Assembly (NCBI GenBank): GCA_014529385.2
Contig: CM043960.1
Coordinates: forward strand, 118,182,043 to 118,246,042
Length of the DNA: 64,000 bases
Origin: Adiantum capillus-veneris
Lineage: Eukaryota; Streptophyta; Polypodiopsida; Polypodiales; Pteridaceae
Direction: 5' to 3'
Both the position numbers and the translations under genes were made by a program. This document shows, piece after piece, positions 1 to 11,870 of this stretch. Within the stretch, counting starts at the first letter, position 1, and every line of letters begins with the position of its first letter. The notes under the pieces are model-generated. The model had not been told where the DNA came from. It ran no database searches and was given only the letters and a program-made list of their open reading frames with translations.

Positions 1-774
1 TTGTGTTACCTGAAACATTTTTGCTATCTATCCGTTTTATGTCAAGTGATTGTACCTGATTATGAACTATATCTGCAATCTTTTGCACATCTACTTCAAA
101 AATAAAAATAATGGTTTTAATCCTTTGAAGGAATTCTTCTTCCTTATCTTCCTCAATAGCTTCTCCCATGTTGATGCCCTCTGCATACAAAGGTCTAAAA
201 CTTGGTGGGACGGTTTTCTTAGGAATCGTCTGCATCCTCACCTTCTTCTTTCCCTTTTGAATAACAATGGTGTCTGCATCCCAAAGTTATTTGACTTTGG
301 TTGCCCTTTACCATGGTCTGCCCAGGATCCTTGGATAGGAACAGGTTGTTTCTTCCAATCTAAGAATCAAAAAATTTACAATAAAGATTAGTCCTGCAAC
401 ACTTATGGTTTTGTTCCTGAGAATCCCTAAAGGTTGCACTCTTCTCTGGTCTTCCATCTTCACTTGAAAAGGTGCAGGTTCCCATTTGGTTAAATTTGGT
501 TTCTTATGAATTGATGCAGGAAGAATGTTTACTCTTGATCCTCCATCCACTAACACATTTGACAAAGATACTTTCCCAATAGAAAGACTAATTACTGGAA
601 CCTTGTTGTCCACATCTATTGATGCTACCTCTCCAAAATCGATAGGTGCCAGATGAATGTGGCTCATTTCCTCCTTCGGTTGCAAATCCCTTTCTCTAAC
701 CTGATTTGTCAGTTTCATGAGGAATCCTTGACTAAAGTCATGAACTAATTTCAACAATTGTCCCACCTTCATTG
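1..774 (-). pseudogene. Gypsy 1 retropepsin and start of downstream pol, decayed
   Basis: Minus-strand coding sequence with a gypsy aspartic protease. The motif LVDGGSRVNILP (active-site DGG in place of the commoner DTG or DSG, a variant found in plant gypsy proteases) is followed about 60 residues later by ILGRPW, the second hallmark. The frame is open from 774 down to a TAA just after ILGRPW at about 308. It then continues as protein-like sequence (a Lys-rich stretch, then an acidic stretch with GEAIEEDKEEEF) to the window edge with at least one further stop. The first residues are supplied by the copia LTR when read as one ORF, so the true domain begins at the insertion junction at 774. 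Confidence 0.7.
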
Positions 775-966
775 TGAAGGAGTACGAGCGGAAGTGCAAC
801 GCGAGAGAGAGTGCGAGAAGAAGAGCACGACGATATGGTGAACTCGCTCTACTGTAATGTGTAGAGCATAGTGAGTTCTTATTAGGTTTTTACAAAAGAA
901 TATGTGTACATACCTGGAGGCCCGCCCACTTACCTGGGCGACCACATTGGGCTTTATACCCCAACA
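775..966 (-). repeat. Copia 1 3' LTR (192 bp)
   Basis: Bounded by TG...CA on either strand: the plus strand starts TGAAGGAGTACG at 775 and the outer minus-strand start TGTTGGGG is read at 966. The first 136 bp (775-910) match 6132-6267 with few differences. It lies directly beside the purine-rich PPT at 968-977. Confidence 0.8.
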
Positions 967-967
967 A

Positions 968-977
968 CCTCCCACTT
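968..977 (-). other. Copia 1 polypurine tract
   Basis: The minus strand reads AAGTGGGAGG just before the 3' LTR start TGTTGG, the usual copia plus-strand priming tract. Confidence 0.7.
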
Positions 978-1097
978 AAAGTCCAATGTGGTACTTTAAG
1001 TGTGAGAGAAGCTACTATACAAGCTAATATACAAGAGATGTAGAGAAGTGATGTACTACCCTACACCTAACTGCTTGCAAAAATGCGCAAAGCTCTC

Positions 1098-4000
1098 TCA
1101 GGGAAGTTCTTTTGTAAGTAGATCAGCAGGATTTTCTGTGGTGTGAACTTTGACAAGCTGAAGTTGCTTATCCTCGAGCATTTCCCTAATGAAATGATAC
1201 TTCACATCCACATGCTTTGTCTTTGAGTGATAAACTGGATTGCGAGCCAATTGTATAGCACTTTGACTATCACAATATAACACAGGCATCTCTTCTTTGA
1301 TTCCCAAATCTGTTACTAGTCGATTAAGACATTGATTCTTTGCATGCCTCTGATGCTCCAACATATTCAGCCTCTGTAGTAGACTGAGTAACACAATCTT
1401 GTAATCTAGAACGCCATGATACTGCTCCACCAGCCAATGTAAAGACATACCCTGACGTAGACCTTCGGTTGTCTAAGTCACCTGCATAATCTGAGTCTGT
1501 AAAACTCTTTACACTTAGCTCCTAACTCCCATAGCATATACGCATACTCTTTGTAGCTTTCACGTATCTCAATATTCCTTTCACTGCCTCCCAATGTTTC
1601 TTGCCTGGGTTTGACATGTATCGACTTACTACTCCCACTGCAAATGCAATGTCTGGGCGAGTAGCAATCATTTCATACATCAAAATACCCACTGCAGACG
1701 CATATGGAATCTTATCCATTTCATCATGTTCTTCCTCAGACACAGGACAATCTTGTTTGCTAAGTTTCACATATGGTGGCAATGGAACACTCAATGCCTT
1801 TCCCTTCTCCATATTGAAACGTTGCAAAACCTTGTCAATATACTCTGTTTGAGATAACCAAATCAACTTCTTTGATCTGCCTCTCTCAATGCGCATAGCA
1901 AGTATATGACTTGCCTCACCCATGTCTTTCATGTCAAACGATTTTGCCATCTTTGACTTCAAAGCTGAAATTTCTTCCAAGTGCTTGCCAGCAATCAACA
2001 TGTCATCCACATACAAAATAAGGATCAACCAACTACCATCCTTAGCCTTCTTTGTATATAGACAGTGATCGAACTCACTACGTTTGTAGCCTTGAGAAAT
2101 CATAAATTTGTGGAATTTATGGTACCATGCCCTCGGTGATTGTTTTAAGCCATAAAGACTCTTTAACAATTGGCATACCCAATCTTCCTTGCCTTTCTCA
2201 ACAAACCCTTCTGGCTGCTGCATGTAAATTTCCACATCTAAATCACCATGCAAGAACGCTGTCTTGACATCCATTTGGTGCAACACCAAATCTAATATGG
2301 CAACCAATGCAAGAAAGCATCTCAATGTAGTCATCTTGACCACCGGAGAGAAGACTTCATCAAAGTCAATGCCTTGTTCTTGCTTAAAGCCCTTGGCAAC
2401 AAGCCTTGCTTTGTACTTTGGCTGACTATCATGAGCGGTGATCTTATACCTGTAAACCCATTTACAAGGTAGAGCCTTTTTGCCCTGTGCTAATTTAACT
2501 AGCTTCCATGTCTTGTTTTTATGCAAAGCTGTCATCTCTGATTGCATGGCCAATTGCCAATTCCCGGAGTCCTTCATTTGCACTGCTTCCTTGTAACATG
2601 AAGGCTCATTGCAATCAGTAAACATGACATAGTTCATAGATGGAACAAACCTATCAGGAGGTCGCGTGACACGTCCAGATCTACGCACAATAGGTGGCTC
2701 AGGCTCAGCCACAACCTGTGGTTCCACTCTATCCTGTCCTTGCTCCTCTTGAGCCCTGACATTTTGTCTTGCACGTGCAGGTCCATCTTCTTGGAAGACA
2801 ACTCTTCTAATCTCCTCAACCCTCTCTGGTTTAGAATGATATTTGGATTCATTAAAGTGAACATCATTGCTGCGGACAACCTTTCTGGATTCGGGATCCC
2901 AAAGTCTGTACCCCATCTCACCAGAATTACCATAGCCTAGAAAGATGCACTTTCTACTCTTTGGCGCAAGTTTGTTCCTAAATTCCTTTGGAACGTGAGT
3001 ATATGCCTCACAGCCAAAGACTATGAGATGCTTGTATGAGGGCATTTTGCTTGACCATACCATCTCTGGCACTGAATCCTTCTGCAAAACCTTGCTAGGA
3101 GATCTATTTACAAGATGAACAGCTGTTGATACAGCTTCAGCCCAAAACCCATTTGGCAGCTGTGCATTAGACAACATACTTCTGACCTTCTCTTGTATGG
3201 TCCTATTCATACTCTCAGCAACACCATTTTGAGGAGGATTGTAAGGATAAGTAAGTTCACGTTTTATACCTTTTGACTCACAAAAGTCCTGAAAGGCCTT
3301 TGAAACATACTCTCCACCATTGTCAGTGCGTAAGCATTTAAGCTTCTTGCCACTCTGATTCTCCACAAGTGTCACAAACGTTTTGAAAACACTAAACGCT
3401 TCATCCTTGTGCTTGAGAAAGTAAACCCATACTTTCCTCGAGTAATCATCTATAAATGTCATAAAGTAAGAAGCTCCCCCTAGAGATAGGTTAGGCATAG
3501 GTCCACACAAATCACTATGAACAAGTGCCAACTGTGTATCTCTTCTACTGCTTCTATGCTTATGTGGCTGCTGTGTTTGCTTACCATACAGACAATGTTC
3601 ACAGAATTCAAAATCATTAAATGAAAAGCCAGGAAAATAACCAGAACGAGACAAGATTTCCATTCCCTTCTTGGACATATGTCCTAACCGGCTATGCCAC
3701 AAATAAACGTTCGGCTGTTCGGTTACATTGATTACATTTTTAGAGACATTTGATACATAAATCATGTAAAGTCCTCTAGACTTTACTCCATGTGCTACTG
3801 TCATAGAACCCTTGGATATCTTCCACATGTTCTGTCCAAAAGTGGTGACGTAGCTAGCATCATCAAGTAAACCTGTGCTGATCAAGCTCTTTGTAATTGT
3901 GGGAACATGTCTCACATTCTTCAGCGTGAAAGAAGAGCCATTCTGAAACTTCAATTGAACATCTCCAACACCTAAGATCTCACATGTCTGCCCATTGCCT

Positions 4001-4329
4001 AGCCGAACATGATCTTTAGTGGTCACATAAGAGGTAAACCACTCCTTGTTTGGAGACACATGAAGTGATGCCCCTGAGTCTATAATCCAGTCACTCAGTG
4101 CATTTCCATCAGATGCTGTAAGAAGAGTTGAGTCCATTGTATTATTCAAGAAGTAGATGTCTCCTAACACTAGACTGTCATCCTCTGCAACAATGTTTGT
4201 CACATTTATTTCTTGAATCTTCACTGAGGACTTGTTCTTCTCACCATGGTCTTCAGCTTTCTCTTTGCCTTTTTCTGCTTTCCATTCTCTGCAGCCTCTT
4301 TTCATGTGACCCTTCTTGCCACAATGGTA
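1098..4329 (-). pseudogene. Copia 1 pol: integrase, reverse transcriptase, RNase H
   Basis: Read right to left: the remainder of the zinc knuckle, a protease DSGAS site (ATDSGAS-like IIDSGASLHVSP), the GAG-pre-integrase HSRLGHM region, an integrase core (SDLCGPM, then TDNGGEY and YNPPQNGVAES), and a copia RT (QMDVKTAFLHGDL, SLYGLKQSPRAWY, LYVDDMLIAG with catalytic DD intact). The RNase H segment starts before a TAG at 1522-1524 and continues through SDYAGD-like sequence to CDSQSAIQLARNP, HSKTKHVDVKYHFIRE and NPADLLTK. A frameshift lies near 1330, because the frame carrying TEAEY differs from the frame carrying CDSQSA. Full copia length, but unable to encode the whole polyprotein. Confidence 0.85.
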
Positions 4330-5033
4330 TCATTCTATGTCACTCTTGCCTTTAGCACTGCGGGACTTGCTACGAGACTGATTCCTCTTTCCACCTTTGT
4401 ACTTTTCTTTGGTCCTTCCCCTGACAACTAAGGCTATTCCCTTGCCTTTGTCCATTGTCTTTCTATTGGTTTCTTCAGTAAGCAGACTTCCTTCTACACC
4501 TGCTATGTTCAAACCATCTGGAGGTGCAGAATTACTCAAAGCTGTGCGAAAGTGTCCCAACTTTCCGAAAATGTGATCAACAGGAACATAGCTCTAACAG
4601 GTTCATCAAACTTGACACCTTGAGCTGACAACTGACTGTAGATTGTGTTGAATTCATTCAGATGATTAGACATAGGTGTCCCTTCTTTCATCTTCAAGTC
4701 AACAAGCTTCTTAAGCCAGTATACATGTGAAGCTGCACTCTGCTTCTCATAAAGATCACTCAGCTTTAACCATGCTTGATAAGCCGACATCTCGTCTGCT
4801 ACATTGAAGTAAACGCTTTCTGCCAAAGTCAGCATAATGGTAGAAAGTGCCAATTCATCCATTTCGCTCCATTCATCTTCGTCCATATCTTCTGGTTTTA
4901 TCCCCTTGAGCTTTATAGGTTTTATCTGCTTCTTTTGTACCAACACGTGCCAAATCTGCTTCTTCCACAATGGGAAATTGGTTCCATCCAGCTTCTTGAT
5001 ATTGTAAAGAGCAGTGTCCTGTGATCCAGCCAT
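4330..5033 (-). pseudogene. Copia 1 gag with zinc knuckle
   Basis: Begins ATG at 5033 with an N-terminus typical of copia gag (UBN2 family): LDGTNFPLWKKQIW, then the KLSDLYEKQSA and MKEGTPMSNHLNEF blocks. A one-base loss near 4549, after ESWDTF, shifts the frame; the continuation (RTALSNSAPP onward) lies in the next frame. The zinc knuckle YHCGKKGHMKRGC is present, but its first cysteine codon is TGA (4330-4332), which separates gag from pol in frame. The nonsense codon and the frameshift both look like decay rather than programmed recoding. Confidence 0.82.
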
Positions 5034-6117
5034 AGCTACACTTCACAGTGGTATAGTTTCCTAGGAAAAATTCGGCAGAGTTTCACCTGTAAACTAACCT
5101 CTAAACCAATATCAACCTGTCAAATGAACCAAGAAAGCTTCAGATTCTGCATAAATTTCGGCAGAGTCTCCTTTGTAAAATGGCTCTAGTGTACTCAAAA
5201 AACAGACCAAAAAACAGCTCAAAAAACACTGTCTCTCTGACACTGTAAGCTACGGGTAAACCTGTCCTGCACCTGTAATGTCTCTCACTGTCCTGTCACT
5301 GTCCTGTAAGCATAGACTGTGACAATGCCTCAATGGCAGTAAAGCAAAGATGCAATCCCAACTGTCTAACTCACAGTCAATACATCCTAGATGCCTATCT
5401 AAGGGTGCTCCAAGGATCGCTCCAAGACCTGTATCACCGAAAGGATCTCAACATTCGATAATCCCCCAGCTCAATAAAACCTCACTCGACCCTCAACAAA
5501 GGCTGCAGTAAATCTGACAGTACATAGACTTCCCACAAGTCATACATCCACAAATTTCCCACTATATGTTGTAACCGCTGCGGCGGTTGTTTGCTGCGTG
5601 ACTCACAGCCAGCAAACCCTCAACAAACATACATCATCTCTGACAATACATCCCATGTGGAAGTACCTGCAATGTCAGGATGAAATCTGGAATATCAAGC
5701 AGCAAACACAAGCTACCTTATGAACTAGTGGATGTCGCCTACAGTCTGTGTGTAGATGCGCCCGTGTCGTATGTGACACGCCTCCAAGAACTGTGAGCCG
5801 TCCTTCGATGTGTAGACAGCCACAAATTAACACTCTGGGAGTGTCGATATCGTCAGCACCTGCAGTCGTAGGCCGAAAACCCCAAATTTGCAGAGTCGGA
5901 TCTGCACCCGCCGAGACCACGTAGTCAAAAATGGCCTGCGCAAACCTTTGTCGAAGCCGAACGGTGGCCGAGATGACCTCGAAATGAAATTCTGAGAACA
6001 CCGAGCCCGTCGGGCTCGCCCACAGGATTTGGGGCCGTGTCTTCGCCTGTCGAATTTCACTCCAATCTGAGTTGGTGACTCTAGCCTCCTGCAGTGCTGC
6101 CCCGAGCCTCGATATGA
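5034..6117 (-). other. Copia 1 untranslated leader
   Basis: About 1.1 kb between PBS and gag start. ORFs here on either strand show no recognisable domain. It contains short internal repeats around 5050-5350 (CCTGT-rich phrases) but no array. Confidence 0.6.
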
Positions 6118-6130
6118 GCTCTGATACCGG
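6118..6130 (-). other. Copia 1 primer binding site
   Basis: The minus strand reads CCGGTATCAGAGC beside the LTR end, matching the initiator tRNA-Met type (TGGTATCAGAGC) used by plant copia elements except at the first bases. Confidence 0.7.
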
Positions 6131-6131
6131 T

Positions 6132-6271
6132 TGAAGGAGTACGAGCAAAAGTGCGACGCGAGAGAGAGTGCGAGAATAAGAGCACGACGATATGGTGAAC
6201 TCGCTCTACTGTAATGTGTAGAGCATAGTGAGTTCTTATTAGGTTTTTACAAAAGAATATGTGTACATACC
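6132..6271 (-). repeat. Copia 1 5' LTR, truncated
   Basis: Matches the inner 136 bp of the 3' LTR (6132-6267 against 775-910). Identity stops at about 6271, so the outer part with the TGTTGG start is absent. Confidence 0.8.
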
Positions 6272-6390
6272 CGGTACTTCTTCAATTTCAATACATTGAA
6301 AACAATCACATTGATAAGAATGTAAAGAATGGGTGTATGAGTTTGTGATTTTGTCCCTTGGTTCCTCAATAAAGTGGTTGTAGTCAGTTT

Positions 6391-8135
6391 CTACTTTTGC
6401 TGACTACCCTGCTTTTCTACTAAAGTATCAATTTCTTTCAAAAAGACTACATTAACTTGAGTTGATTGTTTCATTCTTCCATCATTATAAGAACTAGTCG
6501 CTGCATTTGGAGAGTTGAAGTTCACAATTGGAATCCCTCTCTCATTCCTATGCTTACACCAAAGCTCACAAGAAGGTCCTTGCATGTGCCCCATTGTACC
6601 ACAATAAGTACATGGTTGCATTGGATTATTTGATTGTTGAAACCTTGGCCCATTTTGCCAATTCCTTTATTGGAATGGCCTTGGTTGATTTGAATTCTAA
6701 ACTCTACCCCTGAAAGGTTGTGGTGCAACCACATTAGCACCTAAGTCCATTTTTGCTAAAATGTGTGCTGGTCTCATTCCTCTAAAATTGGGGTTATAAT
6801 AATAATTATCATAATCATGTCCAGGTCTTTGACATACCTAAAGAAATGGTGATTTGGCAGGACTGGAAAATGATTGTGGCTGCATCTCCTTCATTTTGTC
6901 CAAAATCTGTTTACTGATATTATTTGGCTCCTTAGATTCAGACTTATCATTCTTGGCTTTGCCTTTGCTTTTTTTGTTGCTTTGACTTTGATCCTTTCTT
7001 TTTGGATTTCTTCTTCTTCTTGTTCTTCTTGGAACTTCATGTGTCATCTTCCTCATTCTTAGAATCTGTCTCCTGATCAAAATCTGAATCTATTTCCTCA
7101 TCATCATTTGAATCTTAATCTGAATCCTCTTCCTCTGAATCTGAGTCCTTCATGGACTTCTTCTTCTTACTTTTCTTTTGTTCACTAGTGCCATATCTTC
7201 TCTCAGCTCTCACGGCTGCATCTACTATGTTTCCAAAATCTTGAGGTTGGGTAAGAGGAGTATGACTTGCAATTGCACTCTTCAACTGCTTCTTCAAACC
7301 TCTATAGAAGTAGTCACCCAATTGCTCCCAAGAGGGTCTTTAATTGGCTTGCAACATGTTCATCAAGTTTCTAAATTGTTGGGCATAGTCTTCTACTAAT
7401 AAATCCTTTTGCTTTATTTTTTTGATTTTCTTCAAAACATCTTCAGGGATTTTCTCTACCCTGAACCTGGTCAAAAATCTGATTTTCAAATTATCATAAT
7501 GAGGGAATGCAGCAGTACCATATTGTGCGAACCAAGACATGGATTTTCCCTCCAATGTTGCTGCAAAATGCTCCTTTTTATAGCATCATTGTAAAGTATA
7601 TCATTCCCACTAGCATACCATCTTGTCTCAAATTGTCCCACATGACTGTCAGCATCCTAGGATTCTTTCCCACTGAATTTTGTTGCCCCGACTTTAGGGT
7701 TGAGTGGCGGTTGTGCCATAATGGGTACTTGTTGAATTTCTTGACTTCCCAAAAGATTGAAGTTCAACAATGGTAAAGGTGGTGGTATAGGAAACTACAG
7801 TTGCCTCTTTGCCCTAAAAAATTGATGTACTACCTGAATGCCAACTAACTGATGGATGACCCTTTTAGGAGTTGGTTTCTTCCCTGCTCTATTGGCCTAG
7901 GTGAAGAAGTTTCCCCTGCTTCCTGTTGTTGATCTCCACTTGTGTTGCTGGTCCCTCTGGATCTTGTCCCTTCAGGAATTGGTGGAAAACCTATAACTGC
8001 TCCTACTTCAGGAATCTCTTTCCTTGTATGACTACCTATTCTCTGAAGTTGAGTTCCAACCATGAATCCCACCTTCTGGCTTTGACACCTAGTGCCATAG
8101 GAGATTGTTGGTAGTGGATCCTCTGAATCACTCAT
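6391..8135 (-). pseudogene. Gypsy 1 gag
   Basis: A decayed gag read from about 8135 to 6391. An N-terminal region (MSDSEDPLPTISYGTR, Ser/Gly/Gln-rich) is followed by a retrotrans_gag core at about 7720-7115. It includes KFSGKE, HVGQFETRW, SMSWFAQY, IRFLTRFRVEKIPED and DYAQQFRNL, then DYFYRGLKKQLKSAI. Next is a highly charged Lys/Glu/Asp/Ser linker (7190-6840). The end carries a zinc knuckle (CTYCGTMGHMQGPSC) at about 6610, with one residue more than the usual spacing before the last Cys. Several stops and frameshifts separate the pieces. The core matches plant Ty3/gypsy gag in order and spacing; the N-terminal region is assigned by position only. Confidence 0.75.
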
Positions 8136-8624
8136 AAATATCTCCTTCTTCTTGTAATTTTCAGGAAAATTCTGAGTTGCCTACTACTGGGACAATTAGT
8201 TAGACTAAATGGACCATTTGATAATCCAAAGAGGAGTAACTTTGCCTGTAACACTAAAACACCTTTGAAGCAATCTGAAGTTTTAAATCACCGAGTAGTT
8301 TTGAAAAATAATCTTGAAGGAAGATCAGACTGTACTCTTCCTGTTCTTCTTCCTCCGACTTCCAGTTAGAGAAAGCTGTTAGGAAATCTTTAGGTTCAGT
8401 CCCCATATGCCCCAACTAGACCCCATCGCCCATTTTGACTTGGTCAAAGTTTGCTCCACAATCAACAGGATCGCCAAGTGTTATTGAAGCATTAGGGGGT
8501 TGAGGAATTTTTTGAGGTTGATATCTTGTGGGTCTTCTTTCTTGGGGAGGTCTTAATTCCACTTCTTGTGGGTGCCCATATCTGTCTGTTACCTCCATAG
8601 TACTCCTATTCATTTAAGCTCCAT

Positions 8625-11600
8625 TGTGATGTTATCCATCCCATGTTTTTGTCTTTTTGTGTTGATTTCCCATCCTTAATCCAAACCGGATCATTGACTT
8701 TGACTAAATTGCTTGGAACAAGCACTTGCTTGACTATCCTTTGATTTCTTGAGTACTTTGGCTAATATACCTTTGATTTGTTGGGTGTCTCTACAATCAT
8801 ATTGAACTTTGCTTCTGTATCCAGTAGAGCATTGCATGTGACACTTGCTCCATTTACACTATTGAGGACTATAGCTATTCTCATTGTTGGTTCTATTGAA
8901 GATCTATGTTCTTCTTTTGTCATGGTCTCATCTTGATCTAGCTGTGTATTTATCGAGGGTGGCTTGAGACTCTATTTTCCGATCCGACTTTCATCAGCTG
9001 ATTTAGCTGGCAATGACTGGATCGTTGGACTTCTTATTTCTCCTGGTTGTCAGCAACCTTGATCTTCTTTTTTTTTTTTATGGTATTTCTTGCTCTTTTC
9101 TATCTGCACTTGTTGTCGCTTGATTTTCTTCAAGCTTTTCTAAAGTTCTACTTGATGGAGATGAATCATCTTCAATAAGATCTTCTTTGATATCAATATC
9201 CATTGCAACTGTGCTTGAGGACTTTATGTTGTCGTCCAAGGGTGACCACTCTTGATCTTCATTCTTGGTTGTCTTTGAAGACTGCATCTTGTTTGCATTC
9301 TATATCTCTAAAACCTTCCGAGATAGTGGCTTTCCTAATATGAGGCCATCAGGTACATCTTTTATTGTGATCACATGGAATTGGGCTCTAATGTTCTATA
9401 AACTTACTTCAATGGTGGTGGAGATGATTCCCTAGCGTTCTGCTTGTTTGTTTCCTGAATAGCTCAGGAGAATCTTCCAAGTGTGGTTGGCCACATCTTT
9501 TCCAAGTGTAAAACGACATGAGGTTCTTGTCTAGCTGAAAATCTAGCTTTACTTCACTTGAGAGTTTTTCTTCTTTTACAACAACAATGTTGCACTTGAT
9601 CTTCTCAAGATTTCTTTTTGCACTCATTGATTCTGTTGTGTTAGTGTCCTTTGGTTGAGCTTTATCTTCATTTTCTTTGCTTTGACCACCTGCTTCAATC
9701 GATGCTGACTCCATTGACTGTAATATTGCACTTTTTGCTTGCACTTGTTGAGCATTGTCTACCTGCATTTGGGTAACTTTGGTCTTAGAAGATCCACTGT
9801 ACTTTTTGACAGAATCTCTCTCTTTGAATGAGTTTTGGTGGTGACCTTTGTGTAGCTTTCTGGACTTTAGCTTTTATAGACTTTGACTTTTTTGTCACCT
9901 GTTCTAGAAACTTGAGGCTTTGCATCATCTTCAAATAGTCTTTGACTTCAACCCGGCCATCTGTATGGGTTTGTGATCTTGTTGATATTCTTTACCATGT
10001 GCATCTTGATATGCATATGTGAGCTTGGTCACATGTAATTTCTTGAACACTATGAGATGTATTGGCTTTCGACTTTTACTTATGGAGATCAGCTGAAACT
10101 TTTGTCCCTGATGATCTTCATAGATGCAATTATTTGTAGACTCTGATGGAATCTGGGTCAATTGAAAACTTTCAACAACTATATGATCTTTCAATGGTTT
10201 TTTATTTGAAGGGTCTACTGGCTATAAGTTCTTGGGCTTTGAGCTGGTGTAGCATGTCTTGGTTCTAGAGCTAAGCTTGATGGGTTTGCAACTCCCCCCT
10301 TCCTAGGGTGATCACTATAGCTTGCTTCATTATGAGATTTCAAAACTCTTTGACTCTGATTTAGTCTCACCTTTTGGGATTGTGAAGGCACACTTTGGGT
10401 AGAACTATTGATTTTTGGCATCTGTAAACCTTCTGCATAGTTTCCTATGTATCTCCGTGAAACATGACAAATTATTTCCCAAGTCAAGCTGTGGATATCA
10501 TTATCTTTGCCTTGATATTGTCTATCCCATGGGTCTCCTATGATATAAGCTTCTGTGGTTTTAGGACCGAGGGCATCATAGATGCTAGAATCTTGTCTAT
10601 ATGTATGACTATTTCAGTCAAAGTATATGCTCGTTTGGTTACAACTTTGAAGCTTGATTTCCAATGGAGGAGAATTTGGCCCTAAACAAACTTCTGGGTT
10701 CACTCGGGTAATATCCTTTAGCTATAGAGAGGACGGGCTATAATAGTTTCTATCCTCTGAAATGAACCACCCTTTCTAATCTATCACTGGACACACTTCT
10801 ATGAGCTGGTATGTGGGCCATTCGAACACTAGTTGATCCTTTTTGTACAGTTGCCCTTTTTGGTCTACATAGTGTGCATATGAACTATGTATACCATACA
10901 TGCTAATAATATTCTGTTTGATTTGTCCCTTAGAATCATGAATGATTGCACACTTGTGGAACTGAATGCTAAATCATTTGCAAACCTAGCAATCTTTTCA
11001 ACGTTCGGTGATATCTGGACACCTTGACCGAATTCTTGTAGGAATTTGTTGTTTAAAGAACCAATTCTAAGATTTTCCAGTGTCTGTGCATCCTTATGTT
11101 GAATTTGAACTTGCAGTGCTTTTACTGGTGCTTCTAACAATAATGCAAAATCAAATAATTGCATTAAAAGTGACGAGCTAGATACACCTACATTGAGATT
11201 TGAATTTCCAACATTGTTTGTACCTTGCTTGGCAGTTGATGTGTCTCTGTTGTCTGGATTTATTAGAAAATCTTCAGAAAAATGCCCACCTTTTTTTCCA
11301 CAATCTGAGAAATACACCATGAATGGTGGTATTTCAATTGGTTCTGTCATGTCAAGCTATTGCTAAGAAGTTTTTGCTTCTATGCAAGCCAAGTTTTCGG
11401 TATCTTCTTTTCAAACACTAAGCATCAAGTTGTAGACTGCTCCATCTTGACCTTCGTACTATCTTTGGCTTGGTTCTCTAATTAGAGTGGGTCCTATTGG
11501 TTGATCTCTTGGATCTTGCGATTCTAGTTCTTGACTATAGATCTGGCCACTATAATCGATGTACAATGATCCTGATTGCATATGCACTAAATGTATGTTT

Positions 11601-11870
11601 TGTTGGCTTGTGCAGATGTTTGGATGACCTCTTGGGTCAATCTTTTTCACTTCTATCTGCACTTCATTTTTGAGCTTGCAATACCTAGCTCCACTAAAGT
11701 CTGTGAACATCTCGGAGTTCTCTGAATCTGGCTTCACTCTAATCAATAGGATCATGGCTCCTGTGCTTCTTTTGCTGCTCATCAAGTATCTATGGCCTTT
11801 TGAATCTTCATATAAGACTTTATCTCCAGTGTAGCCATATAGTTGTAAAATTTTCTATGTTGCACTTGTG
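8625..11870 (-). pseudogene. Unidentified leader ORF upstream of gag: YxDxxGxxY repeats and a retropepsin-like site
   Basis: Between the PBS and gag the minus strand holds protein-like sequence with scattered stops, probably one long ancestral frame of about 1000 codons. From about 11830 to 9980 a motif recurs at roughly 30-50 residue spacing: LYEDSKGHRY, MFTDFSGARY, LYIDYSGQIY, YEGQDGAVY, HYVDQKGQLY, IYEDHQGQKF and YQDAHGKEY, with weaker copies (IDxKGWFI, FDxNSHTY). Ser/Lys/Gln/Glu-rich linkers follow (9770-9080). Near 8890-8780 comes VNGASVTCNALLDTEAKFNM, which resembles a retropepsin active site (DTGA with Gly changed to Glu). I do not recognise the family. The repeats, not a zinc knuckle, are my reading of VYFSDCGKKGG near 11300. 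Function unknown. Confidence 0.5.

Larger units (their letters stand above)
775..6271 (-). mobile_element. Ty1/copia element 1, nested in gypsy 1
   Basis: Minus-strand copia element with 3' LTR 775-966, PPT 968-977, pol, gag, leader, PBS 6118-6130 and a partial 5' LTR 6132-6271. Domain order is gag, zinc knuckle, integrase, RT, RNase H, the copia order with integrase before RT. Two nonsense codons (TGA at 4330-4332, TAG at 1522-1524) and two frameshifts (near 4549 and near 1330) break the single gag-pol frame. The outer about 55 bp of the 5' LTR are missing, and I find no matching 5-bp target duplication, so the right end was deleted or rearranged after insertion. Confidence 0.88.

Noticed and set aside
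5675-6148. A 157-codon minus-strand ORF in the copia 1 leader.
   Set aside because: It starts inside the LTR, covers the PBS, and has no similarity to gag or other element proteins that I can recognise.
11270-11320. A zinc knuckle (DCGKKGGHFSED) in the gypsy 1 leader.
   Set aside because: The Cys and His spacing does not fit CX2CX4HX4C, and the segment fits the recurrent YxDxxG motif of its neighbours at least as well.
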